Assembly: GCA_028697875.1 (NCBI GenBank)
Contig: JAQVEQ010000180.1
Coordinates: 1-5,701, forward strand
Reading direction: 5' to 3'
Source of the DNA: Novosphingobium sp.
GTDB taxonomy: Bacteria; Pseudomonadota; Alphaproteobacteria; Sphingomonadales; Sphingomonadaceae
Length of the DNA: 5,701 nt
The notes under the pieces were generated by a model. The model ran no database searches, was not told the DNA's origin, and saw nothing but the letters and a program-made list of their open reading frames with translations. Both the position numbers and the translations under genes were made by a program. This document shows positions 1-5,553 of the stretch, in pieces (position 1 is the stretch's first letter; the number at the start of each line of letters is the position of its first letter).

Positions 1-24
1 AGCGCCCGATGAAGGAGCCCGGCG

Positions 25-732
25 ATGACTACAACCCCGCGCATTGCGCTCATCAGCGCGCTGGCCCAGTCGCCCGGACCAGCGGCTGCGGCGATGGACG
101 AAGCCTGGCCCGAGGCGCGCTATCACAACCTGATCGACGATTCCCTCGCCGGCGACTTCGCTACGCTGGGGGAAATCACCCCGGCGATTGTCGAGCGGTT
201 CCTGACGCTCGGACGCTATGCCGCCTCGGTGTCGGACGGGGTGAAAAGCCCGGACGCGATCATGTTCACCTGCTCCGCATTCCGCCCGGCGATCGACCGG
301 GTGAAAGCGGATCTCGCGATCCCCGTCATCTCGCCCAACGAAGGCGCGTTCGACGAGGCGCTGGATATCTGCGCGGGCAAGGAAGGCGGCGGGCGGATTG
401 CGGTCCTGTTGACGTTCATGGGCTCGCTTGCGCCGCTGACCGGCGAGATCGAAGCCATCGCCAAGGCGCGCGGGCAGGAAGTGCCGGAAATCATCGGCGC
501 CGTCGCCGAAGGGGCGCTGGAGGCATTGCAGGCGGGCGATGCCGAAGCGCACGACCGGATGGCGGCGGAAGCCGCAGCGAAAATCCCGCCGGTCGACGTG
601 ATCGTCATCGGCCAGTTTTCCATGGCCCGCGCCTTGCCGCTGGTCGTTGCGCAACGCAGCGAACCGGTGCTGACGACGCCGCATGCCGCCGTGCGCAAGC
701 TGCGCCGCTTGGTGGAAGCGCGCGGGGCCTGA
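25..732 (+). CDS. Asp/Glu/hydantoin racemase-family protein with a single candidate catalytic Cys
   Basis: A 235-residue cytosolic protein of the aspartate/glutamate (hydantoin) racemase superfamily, whose members are racemases, maleate isomerases and arylmalonate decarboxylases. The first half holds the nucleophile motif FTCSAF with Cys83, followed by a PVISPNEGAFDEAL segment (about 100-113) and a second-lobe strand RIAVLLTFMGS (124-134). Where classical two-base racemases have their second Cys, this protein reads VIVIGQFSMARA (193-203), with no Cys. The C-terminal PVLTTPHAAVRKLRRL (214-229) is typical of this subgroup. Length is normal for the family. The ATG at 25 follows a GAAGGAG Shine-Dalgarno by 7 bases. 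A TGA at 10-12 could end a preceding gene, so it may be the last gene of a unit entering from the left. It converges on the TIM-barrel gene with only 14 bp between the stops and no clear terminator. The family call is firm. The reaction is unknown, and two-base racemisation is unlikely without the second Cys. Confidence 0.88.
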   Translation: MTTTPRIALISALAQSPGPAAAAMDEAWPEARYHNLIDDSLAGDFATLGEITPAIVERFLTLGRYAASVSDGVKSPDAIMFTCSAFRPAIDRVKADLAIPVISPNEGAFDEALDICAGKEGGGRIAVLLTFMGSLAPLTGEIEAIAKARGQEVPEIIGAVAEGALEALQAGDAEAHDRMAAEAAAKIPPVDVIVIGQFSMARALPLVVAQRSEPVLTTPHAAVRKLRRLVEARGA

Positions 733-746
733 TCCGGGCGCCGGGG

Positions 747-1553
747 TCACTGCCAGAAACGGGCGGTGCTGTCGAAACAGTTCCGGGCGAATTCATCGCG
801 CGGACGGCCTTGCCATTCGCGGTTCAGCACTTCGACACTGACCATTCCGTCATAGCCCTTGTCGCGCAGCAGGCCCGTGAAGCGCGCGACATCGAATTCC
901 CCTTCGCCGCAGAAAGTCCGGCGGGTGAGGGTTTCGGCCGACTGGTTGTCGCTTTCCGCGGGGAAGGCGTCGTCCATCTCGACATAGGCAATGGCATCGA
1001 GCGGGATGGCGGCGAGGTCGTCCCACGTGTCCGTCCCCCGGCTGTGGTGCCAGATGTCGATCATCGCCCCAGCCCGCTCCGTGCCGACATGCCGCGCCAG
1101 CGCGACCGTCTCCGCCACGCTCGAAAGCCCGACATAGGGCATGTATTCGATCGCGAGCTTGAACCCCCGGCCGTCGATCGCCTCGCAGGCTTGCTCCAGC
1201 GCCGCGCGCCGGGTGGCCTTGTCGGGCCCGCCCATGTTGATCTGAAGGAACGGCGCGCCCAGCGCCTCGCCCGCTTCGGCGGCCTTCAGCAGGGCGGGCA
1301 GCGCATGGGGGCCGCCATCGAACATGCCCGCGGCGGCGATATAGCCGCAGCCCATCCCGGCATCGCGAAAGTGGCGGGCAAGGCCGGTCAGCGAATTGCC
1401 TCGCTCTTCCCACGCGGCGAGCGAGAACGTGTCCGGCCCGAACAGGGGGAAGCCTGCCGCCGCCGCCGCATCGATCCAGCCGGGCAAGTCCTCCTCCTGG
1501 CCGAGGTAGGGCGATCCGTTGAAGCCGTTGAGGCAGAAGGGCGGCAGGCTCAT
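747..1553 (-). CDS. TIM-barrel sugar phosphate isomerase/epimerase-like protein (xylose isomerase-like fold)
   Basis: A 268-residue protein of the xylose-isomerase-like TIM-barrel superfamily, which includes hydroxypyruvate isomerase, IolE inosose dehydratase, 3-dehydroshikimate dehydratase and many uncharacterised epimerases. Visible landmarks are FLQINMGG (102-109), LAIEYMP with probable metal ligand Glu136, MIDIWHH with Asp166 and His169, YVEMDDA (190-196), RRTFCGEGEFD (211-221), and GYDGMVSVEVLNREW with Glu241 as the last probable ligand. The third ligand position, usually His or Gln in this fold, appears to be Glu192, and the common PGEG is CGEG here (Cys215). No signal peptide is seen, so it is probably cytosolic. 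The ATG overlaps the stop codon of the upstream oxidoreductase in an ATGA and lacks a strong Shine-Dalgarno, so translational coupling is likely and the two proteins probably act in one pathway. Isomerase, epimerase, dehydratase or lyase activity is possible; the substrate is unknown. Confidence 0.87.
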   Translation of the reverse strand: MSLPPFCLNGFNGSPYLGQEEDLPGWIDAAAAAGFPLFGPDTFSLAAWEERGNSLTGLARHFRDAGMGCGYIAAAGMFDGGPHALPALLKAAEAGEALGAPFLQINMGGPDKATRRAALEQACEAIDGRGFKLAIEYMPYVGLSSVAETVALARHVGTERAGAMIDIWHHSRGTDTWDDLAAIPLDAIAYVEMDDAFPAESDNQSAETLTRRTFCGEGEFDVARFTGLLRDKGYDGMVSVEVLNREWQGRPRDEFARNCFDSTARFWQ

Positions 1554-3664
1554 AGGGCAGCTACCGCTTCCGCCGCGCCGCGCACCGCGCCTTCGATATA
1601 GGTCACGCCGGTCCCGTCGCCGATCTCGACCACCGGCAGCCCGGCGGCGCGCAAGCTATCGGCCAGCGTCGAATCCCCGTGCGCGCCCATGGCGACGATC
1701 ACATGGTCGGCGGGCACCTGCATGGCGGCGCCGTGCTTGCTGGTGAAAGTCACGCCGTCCGGCGTGATCGCGATGTCGCGCGAGCCTGGATGCATGGCCA
1801 CGCCATGTTCGCGCAGTTCGGAAAGCAGCCGCATGCGCCGCACGATCAGCAGGCCTTGGCCGAACTTGTCCGCTTCGCCGATCACGGTCACTTCGCGGCC
1901 GCGCTCGTGGAGGAACTCCGCCAGCTCCACCCCGACCAGTTCACCGCCGATGATCGCAATCCGCTTGCCCAGCGGCATCCAGGTGTGGGTCGCCTTGCGT
2001 ACGAAATCGAGGTCGGCGGTCATGCCGGTCGCCGCGCCGACCTTGGTCGCGAGGCGGGTGGTCCAGCTCGTCTTGCGCTTGAGCGCGTCGGAATCGAGCC
2101 CCAGCATCATCGAGCGCATGTCGTCCCCGCTCAGCACATGGTCGAGATCGCTGCCGGGGATCGGCGGCATGTCGCGCACCGCGCCGGTAGCGACAATCAC
2201 CGTGTCGGGTTCGAGCGACTGGACCAGGTCCGGCGTCGCCTCGGTATTCAGCCGTACCTCGACATTGGACAATTCGATCTGCCGCCGCAGCCACTTGAGC
2301 AGCCGTTCGTTGGGTTCGTAGGCCAGCCCGGCGAATTGCAGTGTGCCGCCGAGCCGCCCCGACTTCTCGATCAGGGTGACTTGCTTGCCCGCCGCGTCGA
2401 GCCGCCGCGCGGCTTCCATCCCGGCGGGGCCGCCGCCGATCACCACCGCGCGCTTCACGGCGGCGGACGGCGCCCAGGCCTGTCCTTCCAGCGCCGTTTC
2501 CGGCCGCACCGCGCAGCGTACCGGCTCGCGCAGGTAGGCGGTGCTGACACAGGTGTAGCAATAGATACACGGGCGGATGTCGGCCTCGTGCCCTTCGCAT
2601 GCCTTGCGCGGCAGTTCGGGGTCGGCCAGCATCTTGCGCCCCATGGCGAGGAAATCCATTTTCCCGGCCTTCAGCGCGGCGTCGCCCATGTCGAGTTCGA
2701 CCCGGCCCGAAGCGATCACGGGGATCGTCACCGCCTGCTTGATCCGCTGCGCGTAGTCGAGGTGGATGCCCGGTTCGTGCGGGATGTTGGAGGCGGAATG
2801 GAGCTTGCCCTGGCCGGTATCATGATAGGCCGTGACAGTAATGGCATCGGCCCCGGCGGCTTCGATCATCGGTGCGACCGTGACCGCGTCCTCGATCGTG
2901 ATGCCGACTTTCTTGCCCATCTCGCGCGAGTCCAGCTTGACCCAGACGGGGAAGTCGGGTCCGACCGCCTCGCGCACGGCGCGCACCACTTCGAGCAGCA
3001 GGCGCGCCCGCTTTTCCAGTGTGCCGCCATAGTCGTCGTCGCGCGTGTTGGTCGACGGCGACATGAACGACGAGAGCAGGTAGCCGTGGCCGCCGTGGAT
3101 CTCGACCCCGTCGAAACCGGCCTGCTTCGCGCGCACCGCTCCGGCGGCGTACTGGCCGACGGCGACCCGGATGTCCTCGGGCGTAAGGATCTTGAGTTCC
3201 GGTACCTTGCCTCCGGCGAAGGCGGCCAGTTCCTCGGGCAGGAAATAGTCGGGGAAGTCGCCCGAAAAGGCGGGCGGGACGGCCGGAACCCACAGCGGAT
3301 GCCCGTCCTGCGCCGAATGGGTCGCAACCTGCCCGCCGTGATGGAGCTGCGCGGCGATCCGTCCGCCCGCGGCATGGACGGCATCGACCAGGCGGGTCAG
3401 GCCGGGCAGGAACCTGTCGTCGGATATCGCCACCTGGTTCGGCTGGACCGCACCGACCGGCCAGGCGACGCCTGTCACGCCCATGATGATGAGGCCAGCG
3501 CCGCCTTTCGCCTGAGCGACGTGGTAGTCGACGATCCGGTCGCTGACCGTGCCGTCGTCATTGGCGAGACTGACGCCCATCGCGGTGACGAACATGCGGT
3601 TGGGCACTTTCAGCGTGCCGATCCGGCCCGGACTGGCCAACTGGGGGAACTTGCTCTGCGCCAC
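1550..3664 (-). CDS. FMN/[4Fe-4S]/FAD oxidoreductase, Old Yellow Enzyme / 2,4-dienoyl-CoA reductase type
   Basis: A 704-residue multidomain flavoenzyme, full length for the 2,4-dienoyl-CoA reductase (FadH), trimethylamine dehydrogenase (TMADH) and BaiCD/BaiH class. Residues 1-350 are the OYE-type TIM barrel binding FMN: QLHHGG (106-111), then IHGGHGYLLSSF (189-200) with the substrate-anchoring pair His190/His193 and Tyr195 at the proton-donor position, then NTRDDDYGG (206-214). A [4Fe-4S] motif follows: Cys366, Cys369, Cys372, Cys384 (C-x2-C-x2-C-x11-C). Next come a FAD-type Rossmann motif VVIGGGPAGMEAA (407-419), ATGAVRDMPPIPG (492-504), and a second nucleotide-binding fold at IIGGELVGVELAE (571-583). 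The C-terminus has the FAD-contacting segment GDGTGVTYIEGAVRGA (682-697). The start is GTG, supported by a purine-rich Shine-Dalgarno 8 bases upstream. It is the promoter-proximal large gene of the minus-strand operon and overlaps the TIM-barrel gene by 4 bases. Expected chemistry is reduction of an enone, enoate or enoyl-CoA, or oxidative dehydrogenation. Glu575 in the second glycine motif is odd (see findings). The class is certain; the substrate is not. Confidence 0.94.
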   Translation of the reverse strand: MAQSKFPQLASPGRIGTLKVPNRMFVTAMGVSLANDDGTVSDRIVDYHVAQAKGGAGLIIMGVTGVAWPVGAVQPNQVAISDDRFLPGLTRLVDAVHAAGGRIAAQLHHGGQVATHSAQDGHPLWVPAVPPAFSGDFPDYFLPEELAAFAGGKVPELKILTPEDIRVAVGQYAAGAVRAKQAGFDGVEIHGGHGYLLSSFMSPSTNTRDDDYGGTLEKRARLLLEVVRAVREAVGPDFPVWVKLDSREMGKKVGITIEDAVTVAPMIEAAGADAITVTAYHDTGQGKLHSASNIPHEPGIHLDYAQRIKQAVTIPVIASGRVELDMGDAALKAGKMDFLAMGRKMLADPELPRKACEGHEADIRPCIYCYTCVSTAYLREPVRCAVRPETALEGQAWAPSAAVKRAVVIGGGPAGMEAARRLDAAGKQVTLIEKSGRLGGTLQFAGLAYEPNERLLKWLRRQIELSNVEVRLNTEATPDLVQSLEPDTVIVATGAVRDMPPIPGSDLDHVLSGDDMRSMMLGLDSDALKRKTSWTTRLATKVGAATGMTADLDFVRKATHTWMPLGKRIAIIGGELVGVELAEFLHERGREVTVIGEADKFGQGLLIVRRMRLLSELREHGVAMHPGSRDIAITPDGVTFTSKHGAAMQVPADHVIVAMGAHGDSTLADSLRAAGLPVVEIGDGTGVTYIEGAVRGAAEAVAAL

Positions 3665-3672
3665 TGTGTTTT

Positions 3673-3685
3673 CTCCTCTCCCTCC
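3673..3685 (-). promoter_or_regulatory. Strong Shine-Dalgarno deciding the GTG start of the flavoenzyme
   Basis: Read on the minus strand this is GGAGGGAGAGGAG, a purine run whose AGGAG end lies 8 bases before the GTG at 3664-3662. It favours the GTG as the true start; the first ATG within the ORF is at residue 24, inside the conserved N-terminus of the barrel (PNRMFVTAMG). Confidence 0.75.
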
Positions 3686-3712
3686 GCTCGTAGGCGGTAT
3701 TCGTCTTCGTTC

Positions 3713-3737
3713 GGGCCGGTTCGATGCCGTCCGGCCC
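3713..3737 (-). promoter_or_regulatory. GC-rich hairpin in the leader of the flavoenzyme operon
   Basis: A perfect 7-bp inverted repeat, GGGCCGG and CCGGCCC, separated by 11 bases. On the minus strand it starts immediately after a TGA at 3740-3738 and ends about 28 bases before the Shine-Dalgarno of the flavoenzyme. No T tract follows, so it is not a canonical intrinsic terminator. It could be a leader mRNA structure, an attenuator element or chance in GC-rich DNA. Confidence 0.35.
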
Positions 3738-3757
3738 TCAATAGGCCTGGAGGCCGG

Positions 3758-3820
3758 TCATGAAACCTTGTTCGCCGCAAATGCAGATGTCGGCCGATGG
3801 GCCTTGCCGGGCGCGTCCAT
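3758..3820 (-). CDS. Candidate 20-residue leader ORF upstream of the flavoenzyme
   Basis: On the minus strand, an ATG at 3820-3818 is preceded by AAGGAGAGG (3836-3828) with 7 bases between, which is a very good initiation signal. The frame gives 20 residues, beginning MDAPGKAHRP and ending AANKVS, then TGA. That TGA overlaps another ATG in an ATGA; the second frame reads MTGLQAY and stops at 3738, directly before the GC-rich hairpin. The second frame extended upstream of its ATG reads DICICGEQGF. I recognise no family in either frame. It could be a regulatory leader peptide for the operon, a small peptide gene with a frameshift or a sequence error, or a chance ORF behind a purine run. Evidence rests only on the ribosome site and position. 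Confidence 0.25.
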   Translation of the reverse strand: MDAPGKAHRPTSAFAANKVS

Positions 3821-3846
3821 GGGATGACCTCTCCTTGCGTGGTGCC

Positions 3847-3866
3847 GATTTGCGTAGCAGATTTGC
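3847..3866. repeat. Short direct repeat GATTTGC in the divergent promoter region
   Basis: GATTTGC occurs at 3847-3853 and again at 3860-3866, a 13-base period. It overlaps the candidate promoter for the SnoaL-like gene, so it could be a paired regulator half-site. It is short, and chance is possible. Confidence 0.3.
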
Positions 3867-3878
3867 CCGGCCTATTAC
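3850..3878 (+). promoter_or_regulatory. Candidate sigma70-like promoter for the SnoaL-dehydrogenase pair
   Basis: TTGCGT (3850-3855), a 17-base spacer, then TATTAC (3873-3878) preceded by CC. The -35 box matches consensus at 3 of 6 and the -10 at 4 of 6, with ideal spacing. Transcription would begin near 3885, giving a leader of roughly 75 bases before the ATG at 3962. No better candidate was seen in this intergenic region, but the match is modest. Confidence 0.3.
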
Positions 3879-3885
3879 GCGTTCC

Positions 3886-3895
3886 AGCCCGGGCT
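3886..3895. repeat. Perfect palindrome AGCCCGGGCT
   Basis: A 10-bp perfect palindrome in the divergent intergenic region, flanked on both sides by TTCC. It lies just downstream of the candidate -10 box, where a regulator could act. It is GC-rich and short, so it may be coincidental. Confidence 0.25.
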
Positions 3896-3900
3896 TTCCT

Positions 3901-3916
3901 GATTCCCTGCGGAATC
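3901..3916. promoter_or_regulatory. Inverted repeat GATTCC-N4-GGAATC, possible operator or leader hairpin
   Basis: Perfect 6-bp arms, GATTCC and GGAATC, with a CTGC centre. It sits about 45 bases before the ATG of the SnoaL-like gene and would lie in its leader if the candidate promoter is right. The AT-containing arms make it less likely than the GC-rich palindromes to be a compositional accident. It could be a dimeric regulator site or a small RNA hairpin. Confidence 0.35.
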
Positions 3917-3961
3917 TGTAGCTGACAAGAACGGGGCGGTGCAATCCGGGAGACGATACAA

Positions 3962-4480
3962 ATGGACCAATCCCTGCTCGACCAGATCGCCTTGCGCGAT
4001 CTTGTCATGCGTTATTGCCGTGGCTGCGACCGGCGCGATTTTGCGCTGGTGCGCTCGCTCTATCACGACGATGCGATCGACGATCACGGCAGCATGTTCA
4101 AGGGCGACCCGGACGAATTCGTCGCCTGGCTGCCCCAGGTCATGTCGCACTGGGAACTGACCATCCATTCGATCACGAACAGCCTGTTCGCGGTCGACGG
4201 CGACGTGGCCGAAGGCGAACACCACGTGCGCGCCTATCACCGCACGCATCCGCCGAAGCGCAAGGAATTCATCGTCTACGGCCGCTATCTCGACCGTTAC
4301 GAACGGCGCGATGGCCAGTGGAAATTCATTTACCGCTCGTTGGTCTTCGACCAGGGCGAGATATGCGAAGTGGACGAGGATGCGTTTGCCCGGCTGGCGG
4401 CCGACGCCGCGCAGGGCACGGCGGACCGCGCGGACCCGTCGTGGTCGTTCCCGTTGCTGGCAGGATTGGGAGAACGTTGA
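3962..4480 (+). CDS. SnoaL/NTF2-like domain protein with a LinA-like Asp-His pair
   Basis: A 172-residue single-domain protein of the NTF2-like cone-fold superfamily (SnoaL-like), which includes SnoaL cyclases, scytalone dehydratase, ketosteroid isomerase and LinA dehydrochlorinase. Landmarks: N-terminal helix ALRDLVMRYCRGCDRRDF (10-27) with Asp23, LYHDDAIDDHG (33-43), TIHSITNSL (67-75) with His69, a GEHHVRAYHR strand (85-94), and YGRYLDRYERRDGQWKF (106-122). Asp23 and His69 fall in contexts (GCDRR, TIHSITN) resembling, from memory, those of the LinA catalytic pair Asp25/His73. This suggests general acid-base chemistry: elimination, dehydration, hydration or isomerisation. No signal peptide is seen. 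The ATG at 3962 has GGGAGA 8 bases upstream. The stop overlaps the dehydrogenase start in TGATG, so the two are probably co-translated. The superfamily is firm, the catalytic pair likely, and the substrate unknown; a non-catalytic binding role remains possible. Confidence 0.9.
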   Translation: MDQSLLDQIALRDLVMRYCRGCDRRDFALVRSLYHDDAIDDHGSMFKGDPDEFVAWLPQVMSHWELTIHSITNSLFAVDGDVAEGEHHVRAYHRTHPPKRKEFIVYGRYLDRYERRDGQWKFIYRSLVFDQGEICEVDEDAFARLAADAAQGTADRADPSWSFPLLAGLGER

Positions 4481-5553
4481 TGCGTGGTGTTGTGTGGGAC
4501 GGGCAGGAGCTGATCGTTACCGATGCGCTGGAAGTGCGCGATCCGGGCGAGGGGGAAGTCAAGGTAAAGGTCTTGCGTTCGGGCGTCTGCCACAGCGACA
4601 TTAACATGATGCACATACCAGGCGCCAAGGTCCCGGTCGTGCTGGGGCACGAGGCGGCGGGCGTGGTCGAGGAAGTCGGCCCGGGCGTGACCGGGTGGAA
4701 GGTGGGCGATGCGGTCATGGTCGGCACGCAGACGCCGTGCGGCACCTGCCGCGAATGCCTGCGTGGCGATCCGGCCAATTGCGATGTGACCTGGGGCATC
4801 GTGCCCCAGTGGCCGTTCGCCTGGGAAGGCAAGCCGGTAGCCAGTTTCGCCAATGTCTCCTCTTTCGCGGGCGAGATCGTGGTCAAGGCGAGCCAGCTCT
4901 ATGCGACCGGCGACTTGCCGCCCGAACAGGCGGCGCTGATCGGCTGCGCGGTTTCGACCGGCTATTGCGCCTCGTGCGTGCTGGGCGAAGTCGGCGAGGG
5001 CGACCGGGTGGCGGTAATCGGCGTCGGCGGGATCGGGGTCAACGCGATCCAGGGGGCGAAGCTTGCCGGGGCCTCGGTGCTGGCAGTCGACATGAATCCG
5101 GCCAAGGAAGAGGCGGCACGTTCGTTCGGGGCGGATGCCTTCGTTGTCGCGCAGCGGGGCGAGGACGCCGCAACGCTGGCCAAGCGGATGCGAGAGGCTT
5201 TCGAACCGATCGACGTGGTGGTCGAATGCTGCGGCGCACCTTCCGCGGTCGAGGCCTCGGTCATGGCGGTCAAGCGCGGCGGCCGCGTGGTGCTGATCGG
5301 CATGACCGCTCCCGGCGCTATGGCGACCTTTTCGCTCGACCTGCTGCTTGCGGGCCGCGACATCGTTTCGACCATGAACGGCGGCGCCCGGCCGGAGCGC
5401 GACTATCCCGAACTCATCCGCCTCGCGCAGGAAGGCAAGCTGGATATCGCCGGGCAGGTCACGCAGGTCTGGCCGCTGGCCGAAGTGGAGGATGCGATTG
5501 CCGCGCTGGAATCGGGCAAGGTGACGCGCGCCGTGCTCGACCATACGATCTAG
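4480..5553 (+). CDS. Zinc-dependent medium-chain alcohol dehydrogenase, NAD-preferring
   Basis: A 357-residue medium-chain dehydrogenase/reductase that interconverts an alcohol and an aldehyde or ketone with a nicotinamide cofactor in the cytosol. Catalytic zinc ligands are Cys37 (in GVCHSD), His57-Glu58 (in GHEAAG) and Cys156 (in IGCAVSTG). The structural zinc lobe is complete: Cys87, Cys90, Cys93 and Cys101 in a C-x2-C-x2-C-x7-C pattern. The Rossmann motif is GVGGIG (181-186), and the second strand ends with Asp204 in VLAVDMN, favouring NAD over NADP. Length is normal for the zinc ADH family. The open frame continues upstream, but the true start is the ATG at 4480: the protein aligns from MRGVVWDG, GGGAGA lies 6 bases before it, and the ATG overlaps the SnoaL stop. 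Upstream codons in this frame are a shadow of the SnoaL gene. Tight coupling suggests it acts on the substrate or product of the SnoaL-like protein. Confidence 0.95.
   Translation: MRGVVWDGQELIVTDALEVRDPGEGEVKVKVLRSGVCHSDINMMHIPGAKVPVVLGHEAAGVVEEVGPGVTGWKVGDAVMVGTQTPCGTCRECLRGDPANCDVTWGIVPQWPFAWEGKPVASFANVSSFAGEIVVKASQLYATGDLPPEQAALIGCAVSTGYCASCVLGEVGEGDRVAVIGVGGIGVNAIQGAKLAGASVLAVDMNPAKEEAARSFGADAFVVAQRGEDAATLAKRMREAFEPIDVVVECCGAPSAVEASVMAVKRGGRVVLIGMTAPGAMATFSLDLLLAGRDIVSTMNGGARPERDYPELIRLAQEGKLDIAGQVTQVWPLAEVEDAIAALESGKVTRAVLDHTI

Noticed and set aside
1..12. The C-terminal end (Ser-Ala-Arg-stop) of a possible upstream plus-strand gene
   Set aside because: The TGA at 10-12 would suit a gene ending 12 bases before the racemase start, but three codons are not enough to support a feature.
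733..746. A possible terminator between the convergent racemase and TIM-barrel genes
   Set aside because: Only 14 bases, GC-rich, with no convincing stem and no T tract.
9..1601. A 530-residue plus-strand open frame spanning the racemase and TIM-barrel genes
   Set aside because: It is out of phase with the racemase gene and antisense to the TIM-barrel gene. The product is Arg/Gly-rich low-complexity sequence without domains.
1679..3763. A 694-residue plus-strand open frame antisense to the flavoenzyme gene
   Set aside because: The opposite strand encodes an unmistakable multidomain flavoenzyme over almost all of this span. The plus-strand product is rich in Arg, His, Gly and Asp with no recognisable motif, as expected of an antisense shadow in GC-rich codon-biased DNA.
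3738..3944. A 68-residue minus-strand frame in the divergent intergenic region, ending MTGLQAY
   Set aside because: No ribosome site precedes its first ATG, and the N-terminal half is Arg/Ser/Lys-rich with no family resemblance. Only its last part is of interest and is covered under the leader finding.
4015..4479. An N-terminal extension of the alcohol dehydrogenase frame
   Set aside because: These codons are out-of-phase reading of the SnoaL-like gene. Dehydrogenase homology starts at MRGVVWDG, with a ribosome site just before the ATG at 4480.
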